NCBI GenBank assembly: GCA_951230915.1
Contig: OX579637.1
Location: 28,272,001 to 28,336,000 of the forward strand
Source of the DNA: Antitrichia curtipendula
Taxonomy: Eukaryota > Streptophyta > Bryopsida > Hypnales > Leucodontaceae
Direction: 5' to 3'
Length of the DNA stretch: 64,000 bases
The notes under the pieces were generated by a model that worked only from the letters and a program-made list of their open reading frames with translations, was not told where the DNA came from and ran no database searches. Shown here piece after piece: positions 46,880-58,395 of this stretch. Each line of letters starts with the position of its first letter. Position 1 is the stretch's first letter. A program made the translations under genes and the position numbers.

Positions 46880-49174
46880 ATGGGCGCAGAGGATGTAGCA
46901 GGAGGTTCGGGACCTGGAGGTGACCCCCCAGAAGGTTTGGGACTTGGAGGTGACCCCCCAGGAGGTTTGGGACCTGCAGGTGAACCCCCAGGTAGAAGGA
47001 AGAGAGGAAACAGAGCAACCTTGGATTGGGGCACACTTAATGCCGATGCAATTATGGCAAAGCCTGGGTGAATGGAGGAAGATGGCCCATGGACAAGAGT
47101 GACATGTCAGCAATATATAGATTGAGCCCACATCAATTGCCATTGGCCACACGTCCGGTACGAGGTGCATGTGAAATCTGGCGTGGTAAATATTGACCAG
47201 TGCCAACATCCGCACTTCAAGAAGAGGATGATTGAAGTGTCATTGGCACTTTGGGGGGCAAGATCCAAGAAAGACGGGACACTTTCATTGTGCCAAATGG
47301 CATATGCGGAGGTTTTTCTTGGCAAGGATGTGGACTGGAGCAGCTTTTTGGGTAGAGCGTGGAATAATGCATTTCCAAATTGAACTCGCCACATTGCACC
47401 AAATCCTGCTGTGCCATTGGACAATGTACCAAATCCTGCCGTGCCATTGGCTGATGTCCAAAATGTGCAAATGAACGTGGTTCCACTGGCGGAGCGTCCA
47501 GAGACAGAGTTGATGGAGGTAGAAGTTGGTCAGGGCAGTGGTCCAAATGTCAACCAACAAGATGTGATTGGTGGAGTGCAAGCTGACGGTGAAGAAGTAA
47601 TTCGCTTGCGCCAATTAGTACAAACACTGCAAGCAGAAAAAGAAGAAACACAACGACAACATGCTGCAGTGTTGGAAGTTCATCGTGCAAGGATGCGGGC
47701 CGTTCAAGATGAAAATGTGCGCCTCATCGCACGTGAAGCCGAGCTCGTAGAACGTGAAAGGCGGGTCAGCACAGACTCAGTTCCACCACTCGATCTTGTA
47801 GTGGAACGTGCTACATACGGTGCAGATGAAGACACACCAGGCCCGAGCAATAGATTTGAGTTTGTGCAGCGATCACAATCCACTTTTCCAAGTGCAGAAA
47901 GTGACACATTGGATATTATGCGTGCACGTGCTGAGTGAGTTGAAGCAGAGCTTGGAAGTACTCGCACAAAGATGGAAGAATTAACAAACGCCATGCGTGC
48001 TTTGGAACTTCATGCCAACAACGTCGAGGCAGAGGTGGCGGTGGCTACTGCAGCTCGAACAACCTTGGACCAGACCATGACCGCACTGAGTGCTGAAAAT
48101 ATGCGGTTGGTTCAAAATCCTCAGAAGGAGCAGAGGCTACTTCAATTGTGCAACATGAAGTTGACATGCAGCTTAGCGCTAAACGAGGCTGAGCAAATGC
48201 AACGTGAAGTGAGGAGAGTGGCTGCAGAATTCAATGATGGCGGTCAACGTTATTTTGGCTTGACCTCGTGGCCTCGGGTGGCAGAAATGTTCACCAATGA
48301 TTTGCCAGTGTATAGGGAGAATTCAAGCATCCATTGGAATGCCCGTCCAGACTTAGAATTCCAATATAATATCGATCGCCAACGATATGGGCCACCCAAC
48401 CACGATGGCATTACGCCACTAGTGTGGCCTTCCGTTCCAGATTTTGTACAAGATGGAACAACATGTATAATGTGCCAACAACCGTTTAGCCCCAAGGGTG
48501 GATGGAATCTTGGTACATGTGGCCATCTATACCACCCCGTGTGTCTTATTCCACACATGGTCACCAGAAAGAAATGTGCGCAATGCAGGGCTCCATTTCA
48601 TGCACGACTGTACAAAACGTTTGGCCTTCAATACCACATGCCTGAACATTACAAGTACAATGAAGAAAATTTACCGGGCATCGGTAATAGAGTACATTGG
48701 GGGTCCGACATGACATGACTTTGGAAGTGGGGCCACCACAATCGACACCTCCCGGCAGGAATGGTGGCTGGCATACTATGGACGAGTGACGCCCAAGTGA
48801 CAGAGGTGATTAGGAGGGTGTTTGGAGACAGTGATCCAGGGCATCAACTATATTTTGGTCAGATAGCCGGTAGACATTGGGACCCAGAGCGCTTAATTTT
48901 TGTGCGCGCACCACATCCACAACGCATCATGTTTAACTCTCAAGGCCAGACAGTTGGATTTGAGGGTGAATTGGGCTATGATGAACAAATGGCATACATT
49001 GCAGACAATACTTTCCATGAGCCAGCCCTTGTGAATGACATTTTTTCCCACTTACATGATAGATACGATATAGAAGCACTTCAGCTTCTGAGGACTTTTG
49101 AATCGCAACAAGAACTGCAGCAATTTTTGAGAAATAGCATAGCAAGCGGCATTGTAATCGAAGATGTAGACTAG
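46880..49174 (+). pseudogene. Cargo protein D: N-terminal zinc-like domain, coiled coil, RING-H2
   Basis: One frame of about 764 codons from ATG 46880 without frameshift. It has five in-frame stops, all TGA (47069, 47123, 47381, 47936, 48716). It starts with a Gly/Pro-rich 12-residue repeat, then the shared domain (TCQQYID ... CQHPHFKKRMIEV ... QMAYAEVFLGKDVDWS), then a coiled coil of Glu/Arg/Leu heptads (~220-430). A RING-H2 finger (about 48462-48585) has exactly the same spacing as protein A. FHARLYKTFG and RVHWGSD after it correspond to A's SPRLYEMVG and YIHWGRP. Protein D is therefore the unit-2 counterpart of A. E3-ligase activity is inferred from the RING only. Confidence 0.75.
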
Positions 49175-51051
49175 ATTGTGTATAACTAGATAGATGTATA
49201 GAATTAAATACCGGAAGTTGTACAAAGTGAACGTATGTAATTATGTAAAGCCTTTATTAGTTTACCATGTACTTCAACGGATTTATAAAATATGTACATT
49301 TATCGTTTTCTTTCCACCTCGTGTATTATTGCTTCGCCTTTGTCAATTTTTGTAATCTATTGGACCTTTTTGTAATAGTATAGAAGAAGCTTGTATGCTT
49401 AGATGGTAGGTAAAAGAGTGTTCTATTTTATTTTTGGTGAAGCCCTAAAGTCCGAAGTCCATTTTTTGGCCCAAAACACCCTAAACCACCATTTTTACTA
49501 TGTTCACCTATGAATTAAATTTTCCAATTTTTTTTTAATCGAACCAAAGGATCTTGTTCTCCACTTGTCTTAGATGACGTGATAAAAAATTTGTAATGTT
49601 TGATCGTATGGATTGAAAGTTATTAGCATTCGAAGTGAAAGAAACAAATTTATTTTAAGAAGTTGCTAGGATTGCCCGCTCCACAAAAAACCTATAACTT
49701 TTCCATTCCTAATCCAGATGGGATGAATGAAAGCCTCCCATTTAAAAGAAAATATAATCCAACCGGGAAAAAAATATACAAATTTGTATTTCATTTTTTT
49801 GTGGATTTTTTTGTCTACCTGGAGTCTTAGACCGCCCGGTGTCTTGATCTCCCCTGTTTGAGGTTATTGTAACATACCCTTTGCTCTTAGGCACCGATTG
49901 GAATAGAAATTGTATAATGAATAAACTCACAAGTTTATCTATCATTCCATGTTATCATTCTTATGAAAAAGTTTTCAAAAGTTTCAGTAAAAAATGAGAT
50001 CATAGGAGCCTATCGAAAATCCATTTTGTCCCTTGCAGAAAGGACAATGAGAGTATGTTACTTTAGGGGCTAAGAAATAAAAACAATGGAAATTCTTTAC
50101 CAAAGCAAGAAATAAGTAACAAATTATTTTATTGCTTCATATTTGATGAAATCTCCTTTAAGTCTTTAGAATTAAACCAAAAAATAATTCACGTTTTGTA
50201 ACTTTTGTTCTATTAGTTTTAATCTTTTTTTAGTTGGACTATTGATTAACTACTCCCTCATGTTTATTTTTAAATCCAAAGTTTACAAATTAAAGTATTG
50301 AACATTTTTCATTTTTTCTCAAATGGCATTATGGAAATCAAATGATCAAAGTCTAATATCTTGCAATTGCTAACTTGATAAGGTCACGCTCCATGAAATT
50401 TATTTGAAAATCAATTGAAATAAATGACTTTATGAATGGCGATCCTATACTTGAAAGTCTTAAATTGAATAGATTCTAATTTTTTCTTTTCATTTCATTT
50501 CAAGATGAACATGGTGAAATGACAACTTGGAGTTTTTTTTGGCAATAATTAGCATAGGGCCTACATGGATTACTATTTTTGAATTTCTTGCCATATAGTC
50601 AATGTAAAATCAATTTAGCAACTTCTCTAATTCGAAATCCAATAACGAACTTTAATCCCTAGAATCCTAGATGCCCAAGTCATGTTTTGAGCTCCTACGA
50701 ATTTGCTCTAAATTGAACAAAATGTCAACATTTTGATTAGGTGACTAGGTGTATCAATTAAAAAAAAACTGTAACCATACAAATTCAAACAAGACATGTT
50801 ACAAATCTCATAGGTTGCTAAAACACAACAATATCACTTATAGAGTAAAAGATAATAATGTTTGAACATGAGGGTGTTAAAACTACAAAAATGATGTGAA
50901 GTCTTCCAATCCTCTTTTCAGTTTTCACAAGTCAAATTTAAAAAGTTTTTGACCCAAAAAATATGAGTTTAAATTGCCTAACATATATAACCCCAATCAA
51001 TTTATGGCTTTTCAAAATATACTATATATATTTTTTTTTAATTTTATTTAA
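49175..51051. other. AT-rich, no gene seen
   Basis: 3' flank of gene D followed by AT-rich sequence. No counterpart of the small gene C was found here, although unit 1 has one in the equivalent place next to its right end. Confidence 0.5.
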
Positions 51052-51997
51052 CCCCTAAAGGACCAAACACTGTTTTTTGACAACATAGCGTTTTTGGGCA
51101 GCTCACCACGAATGGAATTTTTATTTTTTTTCTTTGAAATGTTCACACAAGATGTGCCCGAGGAGTAGCTTTAGGGCCCAATAATTTTTATAACTTTTGT
51201 CGACATGGTTAAAAAGTTATGGTATGATATGTAGTTTTCATTGTTCGGCGGGCAGCCCAAGCAGCAAAAAAAAATTCTTTAAAAATCATTTTTTAGAGAA
51301 ATAAAAATTTGAAATTGGTTCTCTAGATTTATGTGCATAAGGAAAGCTTTAAATCATTCCACTTTGATTTATGAGATGAAAGTTATGAGGAATTTTAGTT
51401 GTGGGTAGTTTGCGGGTAGTTATAGAATCTCTACTCTAAAATAAACTTTGAAGTCCTTTATTTAACTCAATTTTCAATATTTTTGGAAAAAAATATGAAC
51501 ACAAGGTGTAGATTGTTTATTACAACATTACAATTGTTTGGATTGGCATTTTTCAATTCCATCATTAAATCCTTAACAATTTAGTGTTTTGAATCATTTT
51601 CTACTTCTTTCTACTTACTATTTTTTTCCTATATGTTGTACAATTCCAAATGATCTGAAATTTTTCAAGCATGTAGCTAATTTGCTTTGAAGAATGAGTC
51701 CAAAGAGTTACCACCATTTTGGACATTTTTTCATACAAATGTGACCATGTGAAGTGCAGCTGCCCGGTTTTTCACAGGGACAAAAAAAGGGGTTTTGTCA
51801 CTTCAAATGCTAATATCTTGCAATCTACACGGTGGAAATTTCTGAAATTTTTTCCACATCTTCTCAAACTAGTTTACTACAAGAATCCTATGGTTATATG
51901 TGTCCAAAAATGTTTTTCTTCCAAAATTTGGTACTTGTACTAGAAATGGCAGTTTGGGAGTGTTTTTTGTGAAAACATAGTAAAAAACCTTTAGGGG
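51052..51997. mobile_element. Small inverted-repeat element, 946 bp (copy 2)
   Basis: CCCCTAAAGG at the left and CCTTTAGGGG at the right form a perfect 10-bp terminal inverted repeat, flanked by ttaa on both sides (51048-51051 and 51998-52001). It aligns throughout with 31532-32473. It is non-coding. The TTAA duplication and CCC ends recall piggyBac-derived miniature elements, but the other copy's ataa argues for caution. Confidence 0.78.
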
Positions 51998-52001
51998 TTA
52001 A

Positions 52002-52267
52002 TTTTAAAGGTCGCCCGTCTAGCTCGACCGTCCAGCGCGGCCGTCGACGGAAGGTCAGCCGTCCAGCTCGGCCGTGCAAGGCGGCCGTCGACGGAAGGTC
52101 GCCCGTCCAGCTCGGCCGTCCAGGATGAACTTTCATCCATTTCCATAGTTTTCATCCTCTGTCAATGGTTCTCGTCCAGATTTCATCCTGACGGACGTCG
52201 AGGTTGAATCCTGACGTCCGTCCGGACATCTTGACGGACGGACAGGACGTGACGGGGACAACCCTGA
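52002..52267 (-). promoter_or_regulatory. Unit-2 right terminal repeat array
   Basis: Repeats of GTCCAGCTCGGCC and GTCGACGGAAGGTC (52010-52130) and GACGGACG motifs run up to the terminus CAACCCTG at 52267. In unit 1 the equivalent array drives an inward gene; here no inward gene remains. Confidence 0.6.
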
Positions 52268-52291
52268 CCAAAGGAGTTGCATCCTATTGAG

Positions 52292-54369
52292 ATGCAGCCG
52301 TCCAGCACGCCGCCGCACTCCACGACTCCGAGGGTAACAGGAAAGAGGAGGAGACACAATGACGACCTGACTGCCATGAGCGCAGAGATCAACGAGCTAA
52401 GAATGGAGAGGCTGCATGATCGGGCAACGAACATGAAGATGCACGCACAGCATAGTCACATGATGGAGTAGCTGTCAAATTGTATATTGGCACTTTTGAC
52501 AAAGATTGACAACACCTATGACGCCATCGTGAATAGCATCAGAGGTGCACTGCCACTCGCGGCGGTTTCGCCAGCCCAGGTTGCTCCCCAGTTGTTGTTG
52601 TAGGGTCAGGCCTCGAGTTTGTTGAATACCGAGGAGTCGAGTTTGGCAGAGCCGATTTGGTCTACATTGAATGTTTCTCCTGCTCCCAGTGCTGTCATGC
52701 CTCCTCCTCTGTCTGCTCGTGTAGTCTTTCTTCCAGTTGCTGGCGTGCCAACAGCTGCTCCTTCTGTGGTCGTGTCGCCGCCTCTTCCTCCTACAGACCA
52801 AGTGCCGATCATTCCACCGCCACCTCCAGAGACCAACGCTGCTATCGCTAGTGCTCCGCAGGTGGCGACTGACGTTGATGTGCCAGAAGGTGGCATGGTC
52901 GAGACGCCGTGTGCAGATGCCCCTGCAGGTTGATCACTCGATGTCGTTTGTTTAGTTTAGGTTGACCCAAGCTAACTTAAATGGTAGATCGGACTTAGTT
53001 GTGCATATTCATGATGCAAAAACATTTTTCTTATTGAGAACTTACAGTGGACAGAACCACAGAGTTCTAAATTTTCTAAATTATGTACTCTAGTGCCTAC
53101 CACTGGGAAATTTAATATATTGGATTCTTACGGATTATTTTTTTGTGAATTCATGAATTGCAGGCATTGTTAATGTTGATGTTGTTCCTTCTTCACCCAA
53201 ACATCAATCGTCGCAAAGTCAACTCCCTATGTCTCCCGATGACGTTCCTGTGGAAGAATTTGTGCCTACTATGCAAGTAGACACTATGACTCCAGAGCGT
53301 GAGATTGCTCCTATTGTACTTGAGGACGTTGTGGATGATAACTTATCATTATTGGACGCCGATGCCCTGGTGGTCAAAGTTGCAGAACCTGTCGTCGAGG
53401 TGCAGAAAGACGTTAGAGCTGCAACTGAATCCGATTGCGAGAAGAAGGTATGTCATACATGCACTGTTTTTGTTGCCCTATCTTTAGTATTTACTATATC
53501 ATTTTGCGCTAGTTCGAAAATGTGTCAATTCAGGGTAGTAACTAGCTGCACATTTAGCCGTTTGAAAACAGGAATCGAATTCTCCTTGTCCTCGTGGAAG
53601 GACGTCGGAGAAGGTCAAACGTCCATTGAGGTCCAGGGTGGCCGTGAGGTGGCTCAACGTTGTCCTGGACCTGAATGGGATTTTAAGTGTGTCTGAAGAA
53701 ATCAAAACCAAGGGATGGTACAGTCACGTAGGCAAATCCTCACACGGACACTCTGCCACAGTTTCCACTATTGTGGGAAAGAAAGAAGTTTACGTCAGGT
53801 CCAATTGCTCGCAGTTCTTGAGTGATTTAGCAAAGATTGCCGTCATCTCAGTGTGGAGCTCCATGAAAATGTTCAACACTGAAGGTGTTTGTAAACATCT
53901 TTTTGATGGTATAGAAACCCCCCATCTTGTACTCGGGCAAGAGTCTTGCACAACATTGAAGTGCAGGGATGGTTCTGGAAAGATCACAACTTTCAAAGAG
54001 CCCAATACAAACAAGGACTTGTTCCTTAAAAACCTGAGTACTTTGTTCAATGGCTCACGAGGGAATTTCACGTCCGAGAATACCATCATAGTGGACGACA
54101 GCCCTTGTAAGCACATTATGAACAAGACGGAGAATGTCATTCTCCCTGACACTTGGTTGAACAAGGAAAATGGTCCGAAGGACACGTTTCTCTTGGACAT
54201 CCTCCTTCCCTGGTTTAGGTGCCTTCATGCTGCTCGAGATGAAGGATTGAAGTCGTTCAGGGAGAATAGCTCAGGGAAGATGGGACGGTGGATGCTCTGC
54301 AACAAACAAAGTCGTCGAGAGTATAACTGGCTAATGGAAGCAGCTCGACTGTCGCTGAGTCTGAGATAG
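52292..54369 (+). pseudogene. FCP1/NIF-type HAD phosphatase-like gene, three exons
   Basis: Exons 52292-52928, 53164-53447 and 53572-54369, with consensus GT/AG borders (CTGCAG/GTTGAT, TTGCAG/GC, GAAG/GTATGT, AACAG/GAATC) and matching phases, give about 572 codons. Exon 1 has two in-frame TAGs (52469, near 52601). Exons 1-2 are disordered and Pro/Val-rich. Exon 3 holds the HAD core: LDLNGIL (motif I), ISVWSSM (motif II) and IIVDDSPCK (motif IV). In FCP1/SCP enzymes motif I is DxDGT; here the second Asp is Asn, so catalysis may be weak or absent, as in other plant DLNG variants. FCP1-type proteins act on RNA polymerase II tail phosphates. The ATG lies 25 bp past the hAT unit-2 end, so its native promoter is probably displaced. 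Confidence 0.6.
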
Positions 54370-54864
54370 GCCAACGGGCTTTTTTTTTTTAGTCCAGATT
54401 AGCTATACTAGATCCATGCTAGGGATCGGGCTTCATCATTGGCAACGCAACTTAGCTCGTGTCGACCTGAACTGTGCATAGTTTATGTGTTTTGTGCTCT
54501 TCAATTTTGTGTAATATATTGTTCACGGGAATAAAACGGAAATGCTTCTTCATCATAATTTCATTCGTGTTCATTACTTCACAATTTGTGGATCTTTCAT
54601 GTTCAGTTCACGGCTTGTATGCGTATTGTAGGTCGGGTCAACCTTTTCTAAAACATTCTAGGTCGAGTCGACCTTTTCTATATTGTTTTTTGGTTGACTC
54701 GAATGCTTGTAAGTTTCTATTGGTCAAATTGACCCCTTCAATCTAATTCGTCTAAACTCTACGCATCCCAAAATAATGGCTCTTCTCTTTGCGAAGAGCT
54801 CTAGACATGTTCTTCTATTTGTGCTTCTTTTGACATGAGTTTCGCATTTGGCTTTCCGTTTCAG
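54370..54864. other. Intergenic or intron, no gene seen
   Basis: AT-rich with a short T run after the phosphatase stop and a repeated GGTCGAGTCGACC-like inverted motif near 54630-54670. It ends at a good acceptor (CGTTTCAG, 54864). Confidence 0.4.
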
Positions 54865-55500
54865 GTCGTATGCAGATCGCCATCTCCAAATCGGAATAGA
54901 AGTTTGACTTGCGCAGCATCGACTGATTTCTTCCTGGAGTACAGCCAAAACGCAATCTTGAGCACGGGGAACTTCTTGTGTTCCACTGCAACAGCAAATT
55001 CCACAGTGGACTTCTCACTAAAACCTGTGGAGGACGGTGTCGTGGACAGTCCGCCAAGTGGAACTCTACGTCTGCCCAAATCATGCTCGCCTTCTCCTTT
55101 ACGACCCTCTACGGCGGGGGGGTCATGAATGTCACCGTCTGCCTTCGATAGGATGCCGCAGAGAAAGCTCTATGACGACTGTGGTGAGAAAACGACCTTA
55201 CCTGTCATAGAGGCAGTGGCGTTCGAAGAAGTGCGCAATAAAATAGTTCCTGGCCGTTCTCATCTACCACCCCTGCCAACACAATGTCTGAGATCTCTCG
55301 GTGTGCGGAAGACAAAGACGCATGACGGATTACCTCCAAGCCGACGCAAATTGCCGGTTGTGGATGTATGGGATCGGAAGTTTATACAACTGCAAAGGAG
55401 ACAAGCATTACAAGATTACAAGAAGTGTGACAATGGTTACAATCGAGGACCTGAAATTCGAAAGGCCTTGGAGATGTTGAAGAATAAATCACACATGTAG
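54865..55500 (+). CDS. Hypothetical protein exon, one in-frame TGA
   Basis: After the acceptor at 54864 a frame stays open to 55500 apart from a TGA near 55126. It is Ser/Pro-rich at first (SPSPLRPSTAGG), then basic with Gln/Arg/Lys (RKFIQLQRRQALQDYKK), ending KNKSHM. I recognise no domain. It may be the 3' exon of the phosphatase-like gene through alternative splicing, or a separate gene of the same element. Confidence 0.35.
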
Positions 55501-58395
55501 TATCTGTTCATATTGTAGATTCCAAAACTATACGTACAAAATAGCATTGTGTAGTAACTGTGAAAAACTCAATGCTGGAGTGAATCACGCTCACGGTAGC
55601 TACATAAATTTTTAGTATACATTTTTAGAATACCTTTCGGGGATGCAAAAATTTTAAAAATGGAAGAGAGAGATATAACAACAAAAAGAGAGGTTCACTA
55701 TCATTTGAAAATGTTTTTGAAGGGGATGTATTAAGGACCTCCTGATTTTGGATTACAGACACCATTTCAGCATATCAGGGAGCCAAGAATACATTTCATA
55801 TTCTAAACTATTATGTCACAAAGGCTCATATTTAGATTGAGAACAATGCAAAGCCGTTCAAATATTACAAACCAAGTAGACAAAGTATTGAATCTTCATA
55901 GTCTGTGATAGTCCTGCAAATAGAAGCTGCGGAAAAGGACGCCATCGTAATGGAAGAAGGAAGTGGATGTCGAGCTTTGACATGAATGTGGACAAGGAAA
56001 TTATGGAGACAAACTAACCTAGGTTCCACTATAAACATTCTTGTAGGGAGCACTAGAAAACACCTATGTCTCAAGTGCCATCAGGAAGAATGCTGAATCA
56101 GATGGTGGGGTAGTTGTTTCTATCATTTTTGTGCCTAGATCTGGGTCACAAGCTTAACATCCACTTCATTGTTCTGTCACCATGGTGTCGTCTTCCAAAG
56201 CAATTTATTTGCAGTGTCTAATAGACTATGGAGATGAAATACTTTGCTTCTAGGAGTGTAACGGTAGGCACTGCTTCTTCGAATGTCCAATTTGCAATGT
56301 ATTAGTCCAATACATCATTATTTAGTGAATAATTGTCATCAATTGTGTTGCATATTGCAATTACTGCATGATGTTTCAAAATATTTCAATAGAAAACCTA
56401 TTTTGCATAACATTGCATTTCTTTTCTTATTGTTACAAACAAGTCATTTCCCTTGTTTAGGATACAATTGCCTCTTGCTGTTCTCATATTGAGGAAAAAA
56501 GACTCTCATTTTGTTGGAAAGTTCTCATTTTAATGAATATAGTGTTCTATTAGTCCACTTCAAAAGAGTAAAATGTTCAACAAACCTATACTAGGTGGAA
56601 CTTTGTTAAAGGATTATGCTGGAAGGTTGATGAGACTAAAAGTTTTATTTGGAAGGAAACAAATTCGTTGATGACGACCAAAAAGTCTAAGGTTATAAAA
56701 GACACAATAGAATGTATTCTTGAAATCGTAGATAGTATAGATTATAGTATTTTGATTTGACTCTATAGATTTGTATTTGGACTATCTTTATATTGTACGA
56801 AGTACATTGCGCAGAAAATATATTATATATTATATTTAATATATTTACTATTACATTATACATGTATTTGTATCTATATTGACGTCATTTTTCTTATTTA
56901 TTGACGTTGTAAACGTTTACCTTAAGTTATATTCTTTATTAGTTTGTTTGGTTTGTTGCAGTGAGGTTTTTTGAACCATGTAGTCCTTGGTCGTGTTCTT
57001 GGTACTACTAGAAACTGCTTTATAAGGAAAGAAGTTTGGGCTTTGTTTTATGATGTTTGGAACTATAATGTAAAAGACATTGAATTTTAAAGTTTGTATG
57101 AATAAAAAAATTAAAAATTACTTCTACCTTTATTTTGGTTGTAACGATAGCAAAAGACACAATAGTGTTTTTTGAAAATATAAAATATTGAAAAACCAAG
57201 ATAGTAGGTAAGACTATTTTTTATAATATTAGCAAATTTAGCACTTGTCATAGTTTTTGGAATGGGGCTAGTTGGTTGTTACAACTTTCTAGCTTACAAA
57301 ACTTACTAAGTAACATTAAGTTATGTATATCGCATAGCCACATACAAATTCAATGGGATTCAAACCTGGACCATTTAAATAAATAAACAACCTCTTACAA
57401 CAAATTTAGTTCATAACTTGGTGTTCCAACAAATTCAATATGAAAATTCAAAAGAAGATATCATAAAAAGATTCCTAATATAAAGCTGACAAAAAGATTT
57501 GGAAAGTAAAGACAACAAAAAAATCTACTAGACAAGGCTAGTAAGAAGACCCGCAAGGTGAAAACAAAAATACTCACAAGAGAAGTTTAGAAATAAGAGT
57601 ACCCAACAAAGTTTGCCAAAAAGCTTTTGAAGATGCTTGTAGCAATCTAACCAATCCCTAACTTTTTTCAATATGGTACAAATCCACAATAATATAAAAA
57701 AATCAATATGCACCTAAAGTAGAAAGAAAATACAAAGCAAACCATAACAATAAAACCCAATAGCAAGGATGCAAACTAACATCAAACACAATACTACAAA
57801 CAATAGATTGCATTCCTGAAAAAGAACAACTTTCACCTTGTAACAACACCAAGGATTAAAAGTGTCTTATGAATGACTTTCTTAAAAACTATGGAGACAA
57901 AATGCACCCATTCATCCAAAGATCTAATTTTTTGTGTAACTACTATGGTGATAGGATAGAATCCTTCCAAAGTTGACCATGTAATGTTGCTACAAACAAG
58001 TGTCCAATGGATGATTGAGGATCCTACTATATAAGACAAAATCCTAGAAATTTTGTATAGAAAGGGAAGTAGTTTGACCTCCAATGAGTGCTCTTCCGGG
58101 GGGTTTAGCAAATGATTCGTACGGTACCCAAAAGGATGATTTCCTCGGTGTCCAGCCCAGCAATCCAGGGTTAACAGTTTCATGTAAAGAAACGTTCTTT
58201 CACTCATGTCATTCTTTCAATGAAATTCTGCATAACCGAAGAGTTGCCTAGCATACTTGACCGCACCTTCCCATAGCCTCTACTAATTAACCACAGAGAA
58301 CCCAGACATGCAAGGTGACGCTGGAGGCAAAACAACGAAGCTGCATAATTACAATCCACGCAATTCTCCCAACGACTAGATGAACACGATATCTT
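55501..58395. other. AT-rich intergenic sequence, no gene seen
   Basis: Only short ORFs. The longest (57833-58207, minus, 124 codons) has no recognisable motif and probably overlaps the ThiM 3' untranslated region. No element ends were identified. Confidence 0.5.

Larger units (their letters stand above)
36168..52267. mobile_element. hAT-like cargo unit 2 (transposase, kinase-like, RING)
   Basis: The left end is CAGGGTTGTCTATCCGGACG. The reverse complement of the right end is CAGGGTTGTCCCCGTCACGTCC. Ten terminal bases match and both belong to the same family as 22824/34510. The interior holds an hAT transposase (plus), a kinase-like gene (minus) and a RING-H2 gene (plus). Its arrays share a GTCCAG/GGACGG motif different from that of unit 1. 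The expected 8-bp duplication is absent: ccctgtcc precedes and accaaagg follows. The two ends may therefore derive from a rearranged or composite element, and the borders as a single insertion are less certain than for unit 1. Confidence 0.6.

Noticed and set aside
36168..52267. 8-bp duplication around unit 2
   Set aside because: ccctgtcc before the left end and accaaagg after the right end do not match; the similar ACCAAAGG at about 49545 is internal and irrelevant.
57833..58207. 124-codon minus-strand ORF next to ThiM
   Set aside because: No recognisable motif and close to the ThiM stop; more likely 3' untranslated or intergenic sequence.
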